A stretch of DNA of 64,000 nucleotides. It comes from Diphasiastrum complanatum (Eukaryota; Streptophyta; Lycopodiopsida; Lycopodiales; Lycopodiaceae). Numbering within the stretch: the stretch's first letter is position 1; every line of letters starts with the position of its first letter. The stretch spans positions 60,454,560 to 60,518,559 of the forward strand of contig CM055100.1 of the NCBI GenBank assembly GCA_029204225.1, in the 5' to 3' direction. The notes under the pieces were generated by a model, which made no database searches, was not told the origin of the DNA, and saw only the letters and a list, made by a program, of their open reading frames with translations. Below, in pieces: positions 32,889 to 45,618 of this stretch. The translations under genes and the position numbers were made by a program.

Positions 32889-35800
32889 TCTAGCATCCTA
32901 TCAGACGCTTACAAGCACAAACCTGTAAAGCTAACATAAATGAGCGACTGAGGGTCAACCTGAGAAAATCTTACTGCCACCATAAGATTGCAACCTCACC
33001 AGATAGACAACTAGTAGACAATGACAAGTCAATGAGCATAAAATGACTCTTTGTTTCACTGTAGCAAATGTACAACCACATTAAACTCCGACTCAAATCT
33101 AGACTCCCATGACAAGGCAACATGCAAGCCCACATACACTCATGCAAACCAACACGAATGATAAAACATCAAATACATGACCAAGGTCTGCCCATAAGTG
33201 GTATCTTGTTGTACCAACACATGTGCCACATGTAGATCCGCTGCTACACGGGTCACCAAATCAGGTCCTCAACTATGGCTTGCACTTGTACCCAGATGCT
33301 CTCACGTCCAAGCATATACATCTATCCAATAAGTCCTGAAAGTTGATCCCCATCTATTCCCCATGCTCCAAGCACAAGAGTCTACCAAGGACTCAATGAA
33401 TGAATGTACACAAACCTCACCATAGGCTATACCTGAGTAGCTCGCCCACCTCCCAAAGATACTGATGATGATATGTCTATCCTACATCCCATGTAGGTTC
33501 AACTTTCCATGCTTGACGTTGCCAACTCTGATTTGACCAGTACATAGGCCTCCCACCAAGGAGCCTATCTCACCAACACTGTATCCATCATAGCATCCAA
33601 GCCAAAGCAAATGCAGACTAGATCCACTATTGCGATGAACAACTCACCCACGATCCATAGCATATCAGGTAGGATAGCTCCAGAACCCTGTACCATATCT
33701 GATCACCAAGTATCCATTACCCGCTGATAGCTCCCCAAGAATCTGTCCACCTGTAGTGCAACTAGACTCCAACTGGATCTAACCAGAAACTACATCTTGC
33801 TTACCATATAATGATGGATAGAGACAACATGTGATGCCAACTGGGAGATCACTGTGCATATAACCATGCAGCTCACCTGAATACTCGCCAAAGTATCAGT
33901 TGTCACTCCCTGAACAACCATCTCTATCCCTGCTGGCTCACAACCATGGGCATGCTGGATCCACGTCACCCCATAATGCACTCCATGCCCTTGAGATATG
34001 TACCACACTGGGTACACTCCATGCCACCTACCTCCAAGTAGAATGTAGCATCTCCTTGAGTGCCACCCCAATGGACTCGTCAACCACATACTATGCTCAT
34101 CTGATGTCTTCGATCCTGGTCACCATTCTGCTAACAAGCCAAACTCCAAAGCATCACTTGCTCCACTTGGCTCCTAGCATCTGCTCACTCTCCCTGGCTA
34201 TGTGCCACCCGACACCATGCCAACGCAAGCATATTCCTGAGTCGCCGCTCATGGGATCCCGAGACTGCTGTCTCTCTGATCATACTGAGGCATATGGCTC
34301 TGAGTGACTCCCTCTAGGCTTATCCCTGATCTCACCACTTGAGAATCTGCACCATGGAAATTCCAAAACCTGTGCCAAGCCTAAACTCCTGCAAATACAG
34401 CCAAATGCATGAAAGCTATAGGTAGCTTATCTACGCCCGTGATGGTAGATGCTTTCCCATCGATGCCAATGTCCATAATTGGCCCCTTGCTGTAATGCCA
34501 ACCTGTACTCCCAAATGAGCACACCATGAAGTCCTTGCCATCAGTATCCCCTGCAGTAGGTCACTAGCAAAACACTCACCACAGTATTTGCCCTCCGATC
34601 ACACCCCGTGCAATCTCCATTAGCTCTCCAACCTAGAGCTGGCTCCCAAAGCTTCATGCTTTGTCCATTTGCATTTGCAGTGTCCCGTCATGAATCCCAC
34701 CTGTAGGTCCTGTCCATGCCAATGACTCAAGTCCAGTATGAAATAGCTGCCCCCTGATGATCATCCCATGTCATCCTGCAGTGCTATCCCTACCAGGTAT
34801 TCCAATGCCATCCCTGATCATAAAGATCTGAGCATCTACCCTGTAGTGCCCACCTGTATTCTCCCAAGCTAGCTCCTAGCTGCTCTTGTGAAAGGTTCCA
34901 AACCACTCCCTGAGAATACACTGAGATGTGAACTCCAAAGCCACTATCGAGTCTCTCACATGACTATGCATGCCAATATCCCTCCAAGTGAATTGTGAGA
35001 TCTTCCATGGCCCAAACCAAACGATCTGGACCCTGTCATCACTGAAATCTGCATCTTTGATGCAATATTGATATGGCAAATTGACTTGACTTATCCAAAC
35101 TGGCAGTTGAAGTGTATCTCTTCGATGACAAACCTGATACATTGCTCCACAGCTATAATGGCTTGATCAAAATTGACTTACCGACTGCAAAACCGCAAAA
35201 TCATCACACTCACCACTCACCAAGAGCATCCAAAGTGTGATTACCCACACGTTCTTCATCCTCTGTGTGTCCCACACACAGCTCGTCCAATGCAAGTCCG
35301 CTATCTTGCCCAATGGCTTTCAACTGGCACCACCTCGCACTTCCATCACTTGTGATCGCCAAAATGTGTGTACCTCCAAGCTAGCCCATATCTCCATCTA
35401 AATGAGAAATTTCCAAGCTATAGATGCGTGTGTCAATGCAGCTATCACCTGACTCAACAATGTCATCGCCGATCATGCCTATGAGAGCGTTCCCCCAAAA
35501 CGCCATTTGATGTTGGTTGGTTCGAACCCCAAGAGTTGAACCTGATCACAAGAATTTTTCACTTGTAACAGGCATACCATGCCTACCTCTCACCTGTGAT
35601 TGCTTTCCCTCTCAAAATTGTCGCCAATGATGAGTAGTCACGATGCCAAACTGCACTTCCGTCGCCAAAGCTAGCTTCTCCACTTAATTCCACTACCATC
35701 CATTCCCGTACCGCATTTACCACTTTTAAACACCTTGTTACCCTGTCAAGAGTAAGTAATAATGATTCCGAAGTAATTATGCCTCAATGTACTGCCCTGT

Positions 35801-36409
35801 AGCAGGTTTCACTAGCCAAACATTTTCTCAAATTTGGCCCTACGGTACCCAAATAGTGAATGTAGCCCATCACTAGGTCACCCGCACTCCACTCGATAGA
35901 ATGGTGACGAAAACTCCTCGAAATGCCTTTCTCCCTGCTCTATGACGTCGCTTTGTCCGCTGGCTCTGAGTAGCCAATTTCAGGGGTCATTTCAACTAGG
36001 CTTCTTTTTGACAATTCACGGAACTGCTCCTTTCTCCTCACACTATAAATGGATTTCAAAATCCTCTCAGCCCCGAGATGCTACTACCCTGCTCCACCAT
36101 TAGATCCACTTCACTCAATAATTGATGAGCTATCGAAGAAGTTCTGGCCAGTTTTCCATCACAGCCGTTTTTCAAAGCAATACACCATTTTTGAGCAATT
36201 TTTTAGAATTCTTCCAAGAATTCTCCTACGACGATCGTTCTGATCTTCCCCAAAGCTCCAATTGAAGGAAGTTTGTTGTCTCCTACCATCCGGACTGCCG
36301 ATACCCCATATGGAGTCCTCTCTCCTGAGATGCTTTGAGTGCTATTTCTTCTGGTGAAAGACACTATCCCATAGCTCCACTGGATCATGCATACTTGCAT
36401 CACCCTGCT
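32889..36409 (-). mobile_element. Internal region of a minus-strand LTR element (family A), no domains recognised
   Basis: The region is bounded on the right by a primer-binding site complement and LTR A, so it should be the internal part of a minus-strand element. It is C-rich on the plus strand, with recurring TCCACCTGTAGTG, CATGCCAATG and CCTGTACCA-type phrases. Longest minus frame: 34876-35142 (WFGPWKISQFTWRDIGMHS). Nothing matches gag, protease, RT or integrase. A leader or a large non-coding derivative is possible. No 3' LTR was seen at its left edge. Confidence 0.35.
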
Positions 36410-36421
36410 GCTCTGATACCA

Positions 36422-36892
36422 AGTTGAAATTCTGTTAGGATCTAGTACAATATGCAAATCACATCACACAATAACCATAGCCACTCCTCACAAGCTCTCA
36501 AAGATGGCACAACAAAAGTTATTAGATTACAAAGAAACATTATACATATAGAGTATTCACAAACTGCATGAAAAGGCAGGTGTCTTAAAATTGGCCTACC
36601 ACCTGTCAAACTAAGGTCGGGCCCAATATGGCCAAATTCGACTGACAAACTTGAGGCATGTCCCCAAGTATAGCAAGTACTGTAAATAACTATGTACATG
36701 CTAATTCTTCCTATGTGTGGCTACCCGGCTAACCCAAGTAGCCGTCTACGGGATCAATTTCCGATCAATATATCCTAACGGGTCGCGTCCCGATCACAAT
36801 TATATACAGTAAACCAAATAAACTGTACACTAATTACATCATCACATTTAGAGCTTATACTAATGAATTAGATCACAAGCTGATTTCTAACT
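36422..36892 (-). repeat. LTR A (5' LTR of the minus-strand element)
   Basis: Ends are AGTTGAAAT and ATTTCTAACT, imperfect inverted repeats. Immediately left (36410-36421) is GCTCTGATACCA, the complement of TGGTATCAGAGC, so on the minus strand the LTR is followed by a tRNA-Met primer site. Its right end abuts the remaining part of the Copia C 5' LTR at 36893. Two other partial copies lie at 43551-43850 (opposite orientation) and 45482-45618 (same orientation). Confidence 0.72.
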
Positions 36893-37251
36893 ACTCCACT
36901 GTAGGAATGCGAGTCTCTCTCATGTAGGAAAATCTTGGCATGTTTTGCCATATTGTGAATAATGAGATTTTGGTATTTTGGACTCATTCTCTCTCTACCC
37001 GAGTGTTTCATCATTGAGTTTCTCTCTCTACTCGAGAGCAGCCTATTTTTCCCATACTGAGCACTTAGAATTATTTTTGACATTCAATTCTCATAGTAAG
37101 AAGTTAGTTTTTTTAGTCAGATGTATGCCATTGTGCTCTTGCCATAGATTTTTCAAGTACACTGTTCTCTGATCAATCTTGTGCAATCACAACACCTCAG
37201 TAAGATTCTGTAGGGTGTGTGGTGAAGCTCACATGTGCTAAAAACTTCACA
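36893..37251 (+). repeat. Copia C 5' LTR, 5'-truncated
   Basis: Matches the last 360 bases of the complete 3' LTR at 39623-40351 (ACTCCACTGTA, GAGTCTCTCTCATGTAGG, CAGCCTATTTTTCCCATACT) and ends AAAACTTCACA. The first half of the LTR is replaced by LTR A. The primer-binding site TGGTATCAGAGC follows directly at 37252-37263. Confidence 0.85.
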
Positions 37252-39622
37252 TGGTATCAGAGCTTCATGCTTTGAAGAGGTGAGGGTGTATATATCAGAA
37301 CAACAGTGCTTTTGTTTGCAGGAACTCGGATTTGGGAGAGGGATTCAAACTCGCTGAGAAACAAGCGATCTGTGGATCATAAGTGGATAAAAAAGAGCCT
37401 GATCTGCTCCAGCAGAGCCCTGTATGGACAAAAAAGCTCACTTGTGTGAAATCAGCCCTCATTAATTGAGTGCTACTTCTCAAGGATTGATCCAAATTTG
37501 ATGTTCTATAGCTTGTTGGATAGGTATTGAAGAGTAGAATGTGTTGTTTGAGTTTATAAATCAATTTGATTTGTGGAAATCATAGAGTTTAGGAGGAAAA
37601 CCACGATTTGAGATGTTGTATAAGAAAAAGCCTAAAGTAGATCATCTTAGGATTTTTGGTTGTGTATGCTTTGTGCATGTGCCTCTAGAAACTAGGAAGA
37701 AGGAAGATCCTAGTGCAGTTAAAGGAATTTTTGTAGGATATGCATCCACTAAAAAAGCATACAAAGTATATCTTCCCTCTATCGACAAGAACATTGCTAG
37801 TAGAGATGTGATCTTCCATGAAGATCAGAAGTTTAAATTGGATGATGCACAGATCTAGGAGTCTCATGCAAGGTCAATCATCAATCTTGATGTTGCTCAA
37901 GAAGTGGTGAGGCCGAGGCTTGAGGAGGAGCAAATTCAAGCTACCACACCAAGAAGATCTACAAGAGCAAGATCTGAGCCAAGCAGGCTTACATATGATG
38001 CTGAAGGAAGGCAAGTGGAAGGTGAAACTTCCTATCATGCACTTCTCATATCAGATGAAGAGCCTAAGGATGTCCAAGAAGCACTTCAATCCGAGAAGTG
38101 GGTTGAAGCAATGACCCAAGAGTTTGAAGCCTTGATGTCAAACAACACATGGGAGCTTGTGAAGCCACCAAACAACATGCATGTGATTGGATGTAAGTGG
38201 GTTTTCAGAATCAAGTATAATCATGATGGATTTATCAATAAGTATAAAGCAAGACTTTGTGCCAAAGGCTACTCACAAATCAAAGGTCTTGACTATGAAG
38301 ACACCTTTGCACCAGTTGCAAAGATGGTAACAATTCAAATACTCATATCTCTTGCATGTTTTCACAATTGGAGTATGTTCCAGATTGATGTTTCTAATGC
38401 ATTTCTCAATGGTTACCTTGAGGAGGAGATTTACATGGAGCAACTTCCAGGTTTTGTGAAGGAAGGTGATGAATCAAAAGTTTGTCTTTTGTTCAAAAGT
38501 CTGTATGGACTGAAACATGCACCAAGGTCTTGGTATGCACGGCTCAACTCCTATCTCATATCACTTGGAATTTTTCTAAGTGAATATGACCCTTCTATGT
38601 ATTATAAGTTTGTAGATAATTTTGTAATTATTCTTCTCATCTATGTAGATGATATCTTTCTTTGTGGAAATAATGAGAAGCTAGTTGAAGAAACTAAGCA
38701 TGCACTTGGTAGTGAGTTTAAGATGCAGGACTTAGGAGTTCTTTACTATATTCTAGGCCTTGAAATTGATTTTTGGAGAGGTCAAGCATTTATAAGTCAA
38801 AGTAGATATGCACTTTCCAAGCTCAAGAAATTCCAAATGTTAAACTGTAAAGGCATAGATACACCTATGGAGCACACTGTAAAAGTTCCTATGAAAGATG
38901 ATGAAAAATCCTGTGTGGACATCACTCTTTATAGGAGTCTTATTGGCTCACTTATATGGTTAACAGTGACTAGGCCTGATCCAAGCTTTAGTGTTCATAA
39001 GCTAAGTCAACACATGCAAGATCCAAAGTTATATCACTAGAAGTTGGCTAAAAGGTTCTTGAGGTATATATCTTTTACTTTGGATTACGGATTATTTTAC
39101 AAAGGAAAAGATTTGACTTTGATTGCTTTTTCAAATTCAGAGTTTGTAGGAGACAAGTTGGATAGAAAATCCACAAGTGCTTACACTATTTTTCTTGGAG
39201 GAAACTTGGTTTCTTGGCTATCAAAGAAGCAAGCAACTATTTCCTTATCATCATGTGAAGCTGAGTACAAATCTCTTACAACTACAACAAAGGAGGTTTT
39301 ATGGATCAAAAGGCTACTTTTGGAGCTAAAGTGTTATGCAGATGAAGATCTTCCAATTATAAAAAATGACAACATTTCTGCTCAGGCTCTTGCAAATAAT
39401 CCAGTGTTCCATGCAAGGAGCAAACACATAAAGGTACCTCATCATTTTGGAAGAGAAAAAGTCATTGGGAGAAAGATCTCACTGGAGCATGTCAAATCTT
39501 CAAATTGTGTTGCAGATCTTCTCACCAAGCCATTACTCAAGAATGTCTTTATCAAGATGAGGTCTAATCTTGGCCTAATTTCGAAGTCTATGTTGGATAG
39601 GAGCATAAATTTTAAGGAGGAG
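37252..39622 (+). mobile_element. Copia C internal region with gag, protease and integrase core deleted
   Basis: From the primer site the sequence runs through 340 bases of leader straight into the integrase C-terminal end at about 37600, so more than 2 kb of an ordinary Copia is missing. Reverse transcriptase and RNase H follow (see pol entry). The polypurine tract is AAGGAGGAG just before 39623. With its LTRs (36893-37251, 39623-40351) this is an internally deleted element. The lost LTR start prevents a check for a target duplication. Confidence 0.82.
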
Positions 39623-39634
39623 TGTGAAGATTAG
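37607..39634 (+). pseudogene. Copia C pol: integrase tail, reverse transcriptase, RNase H
   Basis: 37607-37857 ends integrase (LRIFGCVCFVHVP, GIFVGYASTKKAYKVY). 37904-39040 is the RT: WVEAMTQEFEALMSNNTWEL, GCKWVFRIKYNHDG, FQIDVSNAFLNGYLEEEIYM, SLYGLKHAPRSWY, catalytic IYVDDIFLCG, LIGSLIWL. 39044-39634 is RNase H: STSAYTIFLGGNLVSW, SSCEAEYKSL, HIKVPHHFGREKV, LLTKPL. Two amber stops interrupt an otherwise excellent frame: 37856-37858, and 39038-39040, where family members have tryptophan (YHWKLAKR). The RT active site is intact. Copia, Tork/SIRE-like by pattern. Confidence 0.88.
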
Positions 39635-40351
39635 TAAAATATTATCTCCCTATCTCGGATTTGGGGTCATGTCCATGGTTATTTCCATTGTAATCTATGT
39701 TGTACATAAAAGGTATGTGAATTGAGCACATAACCTTCTAGAATAGGTCGAGCTTCAGTTAGGTAGATTCAATTTTGACGTCATGCAAAAGTTTAGATAG
39801 CATGCAATGTCTTTCTGTATGGATGCAAGCCACATGCAATCAGTGCATGCAACATGCAAAGTGGTTTATGTGATCTACACATGTCTAGGCAATTTTATGA
39901 GTTGACATGCAGTACATGCAATATCCATGCATGCAGTTATACATGTGGATCTCTGATAGGTGAGTTGACTCAGCTAAGTGGACTTTCCATGCAACTCCAC
40001 TGTATGAATTCGAGTCTCTCTCATGTAGGGAAATCTTGGCATGTTTTGCCATATTGTGAATAATGAGACTTTGGTGTTTTGGACTCATTCTCTCTCTACT
40101 CGAGTGTTTCATCATTGATTTTCTCTCTCTACTTGAGAGCAGCCTATTTTTCCCATACTGAGCACCTAGAATTATTTCTAACATTCAATTCTCATAGTAA
40201 GAAGTTAGTTTTTTCAGTTAGATGTATGCCATTGTGTCTTGCCATAGATTTTTTAAGTACACTGTTCTCTGATCAATCTTGTGCAATCACAACACCTCAG
40301 TAAGATCCTGTAGGGTGTGTGGTGAAGTTCACACGTGCTAAAAACTTCACA
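39623..40351 (+). repeat. Copia C 3' LTR, complete
   Basis: Begins TGTGAAGATTAG and ends CTAAAAACTTCACA, so TGTGAAG/CTTCACA are the terminal inverted repeats; 729 bases. Preceded by the polypurine tract. A 77-base piece of the same LTR is found at 45405-45481. Confidence 0.88.
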
Positions 40352-41169
40352 CTGGATATAGGATTCGGCATAATCCTAGACTTGGATACATATGGTACTC
40401 CAGTACTCAAGATTATTCGTTACACCATGTTATTTTGAACGAGGCCAATAGTGTAATTAATAGCCTTGTGAGGCCCAAACACACTAAGTGGAGTTGGTAC
40501 ATGACGGGTCTAGGATTGTTAATATGTGTAGAGTATCAATATCAATGAAAAGCGCTTTTGGAGAGTTCTACCCTTGCATGGGCACATGCATAGGGAGGCT
40601 TTGGGGCTATATAGCCTAGTGGAAACTCGCCCAACTCCATTATTGTTTTGGTGATTCATTGCCAATTTTTCTCTCTCTACACTTGTCTCCTATCTCGTGG
40701 CTCGGAGGTGAGGTTGTTGGAGATTCATCAATTGCTTCTATTTGGTTGGGTGGTTTTGCTCCACAGTGTTTTCCCGTGTGTTTGTCTTATAAGCAGGATC
40801 TTGAGGAACTTTCCCTTACAATATGCACACTTCCCAATGGGTGCTCAGTGCCCTACCACTAATCATTTTTCTCACAAATTTTCAATTTATTTATCACAAA
40901 AAAATGTCTAGTTTTGCATCCAAGTTGTTCAATGTTTCAAAAATCATTCAATAACTAATTTTTGAGTCTTATGATGAAGCTCTTGAAGCTTTACAACACC
41001 TAATATGGTCAAGAAATGGTTGAGTTTTGATCTGTCAAAGACATGCACCTCCATGAAATGCTAAAAAAATGACATTTTTTGTAACTTCTAAAAAAATTAA
41101 CCAATCTTCATTTTGTCTAATCTTGCATAGTCTTTCTCCAAGCCATTAGGATGATGAAGATGCTCCTCA
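40352..41169. other. Non-coding stretch between two Copia elements
   Basis: No gene. It may be leader or LTR of the Copia that follows (gag homology begins about 41180), but no primer-binding site or LTR ends were found. Two overlapping frames at 40648-40911 share the same DNA and look like chance. Confidence 0.4.
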
Positions 41170-43190
41170 CCAATATTTTTTGTGTTCTTGTAAGGATGCT
41201 TGGGATTCATTAAAGAAGCTTTATGAATCAAAGTCTACTTCTAGAGTGTTGACTCTAAGAAGGAAAATCTTTTATTGTTTTCAAAAGAATGAAGAAATTC
41301 CAAATACTGTTATTTTGAGAGTGAAAGCATTGAATGATGAGTTGGCTTGCGTTGATGAGAGCATAAGGAAGGAGAGCCTGTTTAAGTTATTCTTAATGGA
41401 TTGTTGGATGTTAATGCGAACATTGTTCAAAGTATTGCTATTCAAAAGACTTTGCCAAGTTTGATTGATCTTCAAGAGATATTGATCAATGAAGAATATA
41501 GGCTTCAATCAAGAGGTGGATCTTCACCAACATTTCAAGTCGGAGAGGAGGCTATGTTCATCAAATCCAAATTCAAGGGCAAAAGCAAAAGTAAGTGGTC
41601 TAAAGGGCAAGATCAAGTGGATGCTTCTTCAAATGGCAAAAATAAGGATAGATCAAAGCTCATGTGCTTCTAGATGATGGTTTGAATGTTGAAGATGCAA
41701 ATGATGATGCTTTCGTGATGTCTTCATGTATGCTTGCTAATGATGGAGATCTAGATCGATGGTGGATTGATAGTGGAGCAAGCTCAAACATGACGTTTCA
41801 CAAAGAGTACTTCACTTCTTTGTTGGCAGATGGAGATGACAAGAGGGTGATCTCCACGACCAATGATGGTGAGTGTGCAATCAAAGGAATTGGCACAATT
41901 CCTGTTTCTCTCTCTACAAATAGGAATGTTCATTTGGAGGATGTTTTGTTCATTCCATCTATTACCAAGAATTTGCTTAGTGTGAGTCAATTGCTAAGTA
42001 AAGGACTCAAAGTTGAGTTTGATGGAGATGCTTGTATGATCAAAAGGAAGGATATCTTGATTGGAAAAGGTAAAAGACAAGGGAAGTTGTTCAAACTAGA
42101 TGTTTGTGTTATTGCTAACCAAGTTGGATGTGTTGCAAAAGAGCAAATACCTATTCAATAGCTTTGGCATAAAAGGATGGGACACCTCAACTTCAAGTCA
42201 TTGGAGAAAGCAAGTTGTGATAGGCCTTCCAAGTTCCTTAAAAAGTATCAATCATGTTTTCGAGTCTTGTGCTTTGTCAAAGTCACATAGACTACTTTAT
42301 ACTAGATCTACATCTAGATCTACAAAGCCTTTTCAAGTTATACATTTGGATATTCATGGAAATACTACAATTAGCAACAGTGGAGCTAATATGTATGTAA
42401 CTTTCATTGATGATTTTAGTAGATTTTGTTGGATCTATCTACTAAAGAGCAAAGATGAAGTGTATGATGTCTTTGTTAAGTTCAAGAATGCAAGGGAGAA
42501 CCAATCTTCCACAAAGATCAAGTGCTTAAGGAGTGACAATGGTGATGAGTATATATCTACCAAGTTCAAGGCCTTTTGTGATGAGCATGGGATCAAGAGG
42601 GAGTATACAACACCAAGGACCCCACTACAAAATGGAGTGGCTGAAAGGAAGAATAGGAATTTATGTGAAAGTGCTAAAGCCATGAGGTTAAGTGCTAATC
42701 TTGATATACCATTTTGGGATCAAGCTTTGTTGTGTGCCAATTTCTTGTGCAATAGGTGGCCGAGTGCTATTTTGGATGGAAGGACACCTTTTGAGATGTT
42801 ATTCAAGAGGAGGCTGAGTGTCAACTTTCTACTTTTGGATGCACATGCTATGCCAACATTACTCTTGATGATAGGACCAAGGAGGATCCATCTTCAAGGA
42901 AAGGTACTTTTGTTGGATATAGTGAGGTGAGTAGAGGCTACAAGGTTTACATTCCTTCTACTAACAAAGTGAATGCTGGTAGAGATGTCATTTTTTATGA
43001 GCACTCCAAAAGTGTCTTCAAGCATTATTGATGGTGATGTGGATGGATCTAACGTTCTTGATGTTGATGTAAAGGATCCTACTTTAGATGGTGATGATGA
43101 CGGAACTTCATCAAGTCAAAAGCAAGGAGAATATCAAGGGAAAGACAAAACTCACATATGATGAAAAGAGAATGGAACATGGAGATTGGT
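41170..43190 (+). pseudogene. Copia relic: gag, protease and integrase, RT missing
   Basis: 41180-41400 holds the UBN2-type gag (CKDAWDSLKKLYESKSTSRV, NTVILRVKALNDELA), continuing after a frameshift at 41401-41673 (LPSLIDLQEILINEEYRLQS). No zinc knuckle remains. 41664-42161 has protease (DRWWIDSGASSNMTF) and the gag-pre-integrase region (LEDVLFIPSITKNLLSVSQL). Then LWHKRMGHLNF, and 42100-42930 the integrase core: IHLDIHG, YVTFIDDFSRFCWIY, KCLRSDNGDEY, TPLQNGVAERKNR, so the D, D and E are all present. The integrase tail (GTFVGYSEVSRGYKVYIP) runs to about 43060 in another frame; a linker ends near 43190. No reverse transcriptase follows. Confidence 0.83.
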
Positions 43191-43550
43191 GGAGTTACCT
43201 GTGGACAAGAAAGCTATTGGATGATGTTCACAGATTCTATCACTGAGGATCTATGAAATGTGGTTTATTGATTTCTTCTCTGGTTATAGGTTGTTTGTGC
43301 CCGTTACCAGGCTGTTGGACGTCCTTTATGTTATCTTCTTAGGACATTGCCCAGATTAGGTAGAACGATATGATTTTCATTGTAGTATAGGGTTTAAATT
43401 CAGCCTATCCATAGATTCTCTGGTCTCGTTCACTCCAGAAGCACTCACAAAAATCAAGAAACGTGCAAGCCAAGAATGTTCATCTATAGATCAACATGCA
43501 ACTCAAATGAACTCCATTCAGTTCTAACTTCTATCTATTGTAAAACGACT
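43191..43550. other. Unrecognised segment between Copia relic and LTR A fragment
   Basis: About 360 bases with no open frame and no repeat match that I could see inside the window. Confidence 0.3.
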
Positions 43551-43851
43551 GGAAAAATAAGCTTGTGATCTGATTCATTAGTATAAGCTCTAAATGTGAT
43601 GATGTAATTAGTGTACAGTTTATTTGGTTTATTGTATATGGTTGTGATCGGGGCAATGATCCTATAGACGGCTACTTGGGTTAGCCGGGTAGCCACACAT
43701 AGGAAAAATTAGCTTGTACATAGTTATTTATAGTACTTGCTATACTTGGGGGCATGTCCCAAGTTTGTCGGTCGAATTTGGCCATATTGGGACCGACCTT
43801 AGTTTGACAGGTGGTAGGCCAATTTTAGGACACCTGCCTTTTCATGTAGTC
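43551..43851 (+). repeat. LTR A fragment, opposite orientation
   Basis: Reverse complement of about 36555-36885 (AAGCTTGTGATCTGATTCATTAG, TTAGCCGGGTAGCCACACATAG, GACAGGTGGTAGGCC). It is broken at CATGTAG, the same LTR A position at which the fragment 45482-45618 breaks, and is followed directly by inverted LTR B. Confidence 0.8.
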
Positions 43852-44513
43852 TGCCTCAACTGCAGCTAACAAATTTAAAGATAAGGAAGCATGCATTATT
43901 TTGCAATTGTCGCATTTTTCGGAAGGCGAAAAAATGCGAAATATGCAAAACTACGTGAATTCTATGCACTTAAGCACATTTTAGTTCTAAAAAAAATGCA
44001 AAAATCCCGAAGAGAGAGAATGCGAGAAATGCAAAAATGCCAGTTAGTATCTGATACTTTTGTCTTTAGATTTTGCAACCGTATAGCTATCTACTAATTG
44101 AGAAGACAATATGATTCATTCATCTGAGTAACAATGTTCACATAAATAATACTTGTATTCATGCATACACAATGCAAAACTGATAGAAAAATGATCTATT
44201 GCTTTATGAAAACTTCTTAAAAGAGAGTTTACAGTCTGCCGCATATCTAATTGCAAAAACTGCCCTATTCTATTTTGTGCGATCAGTTTTTCCTATCTCT
44301 CTACTTTTGTCCGTTGGCAGAGAAAATATATATTCTTTAATACATTTTCTTTTAAGTTGGTCTTGTAACAAAGGGGCTGCGCTTAAGCACTGATTAGTTG
44401 CAGTTGTCTGCTTCCATTTAAACAGACTGTAGTTGCGGCCGCCTTTGCGAGATCTGATTCATCCCGTGTGGAAGTATGCAGGGATTAAGAAAAGTGAAGT
44501 TCATTTTCTTACA
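43852..44513 (-). repeat. LTR B, inverted copy
   Basis: Reverse complement of the LTR at 48370-49037 along its whole length (TGCCTCAACTGCAGCTAAC, AAATGCGAAATATGCAAAAC, AGTTGCGGCCGCCTTTGCGAG, GTGAAGTTCATTTTC). It contains a cluster of ATGCGAAA/ATGCAAAA motifs at about 43900-44045. It could be a solo LTR or a leftover of an element on the minus strand. Confidence 0.82.
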
Positions 44514-45404
44514 AGTGGGACGACTAATGCATGTGTTATCCAAAAAGGCAGACATGTCAAGGCCGTAAAACTAGATTCTAGTTTAATAAGTTTTAAAAAA
44601 AATGAGATTGACAAGGATTTCAGTTCTGTCTAATGAATTTCATGAGGTGGGCAAAGTGGGGCTAGATGAAGATGGTCTGGTCCCACTATGTAAGGAGCCT
44701 CAACCACCTTCTAAAAATTCTACATAAAGTCTGTTATCTAAACATGTGCCTTCAGCTACTATGAGAAATTTCAACTACTTTAGTGGTATATTGGTTAATT
44801 GTCAACATTAGGCCAATATGCATTTTAGACTTGGAGATAAATTTTATGAAAGACATTTTAGTCTAAGTTCATTTGAATTACCACTTTTGGAAAGTGTGGG
44901 AAAGTTAGAAGGTCGATTTTGGAATATTCAAGTTTGAATGTTTGGTTCATTGAATCTAGTCCATATTTTTAGTAGGGTTTTTGATCTAGAAGTTTCTATG
45001 GAGGGAAACCAAAGTCAAAAGAGGTCATGGATCTGCTATAAATAGATGTACACATGTGGAAAGAGCATCATTCTCTCTCTCTCACCTCATTCATGCTTAT
45101 ACATGAGTTCTCTTTGGGTTCATATATCCATTTTTGCACTATAGTGTTGATATTATGCAATCTTGTGTGTAGAATGCAATTTTATGTTATGTATTGGATC
45201 CACACATGTGAACTACAGTACCTTACTATTATTGTAAGCAACTTCATTTTATCATATATTTGATGTTTGATCAAGATCTTATTGAGTTTACATCACTTTT
45301 GTGTAGTTGATGTTAGATTTCTACATTGTCAATGTGCTAGATGTGTTGACATTCATAAGCAAAGATTAAGGGGACCTAATTGGATCTTAGTGATTCATAG
45401 TTCA
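44514..45404. other. Unrecognised, possibly old LTR sequence
   Basis: No gene. CTATAAATA at about 45034 followed 30-40 bases later by a CT-rich stretch (TCTCTCTCTCTCACC) looks like a retroelement or plant core promoter, but no transcript unit can be assigned. Confidence 0.35.
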
Positions 45405-45618
45405 CAATATCCATGCATGCAGTTACACATGTGGATCTCTGGTAGGTGTAACTCAGTTAAGTGGACTTTCCATGCAACTCCAGTTGAAATTTTGTTAGGA
45501 TCTAGTGCAGTATGCAGATCACATCACACAATCACCATAGCCACTCCTCACAAGCTCTCAAAGATGGCACAACAAAAGTTATTAGATTACAAATAGACAC
45601 TGTACATATAGAGTATTA
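45405..45618 (+). repeat. Composite fragment: LTR C piece joined to LTR A piece
   Basis: 45405-45481 matches the middle of LTR C (ATCCATGCATGCAGTTACAC, GGACTTTCCATGCAACTCCA; compare 39914-39998). It passes directly into the start of LTR A as oriented at 36422 (GTTGAAATTTTGTTAGGATC) up to GAGTATT. LTR C position ACTCCA is also where LTR A joins LTR C at 36892/36893. The fragment is then cut by the Copia B internal sequence. Confidence 0.75.

Noticed and set aside
33790-34307. Open frames on both strands in the LTR A internal region
   Set aside because: No family features on either strand; strand choice cannot be justified.
36410-36421. TGGTATCAGAGC-type strings as possible tRNA pieces
   Set aside because: 12-13 base primer-binding sites next to LTRs, not tRNA genes; no cloverleaf around them.
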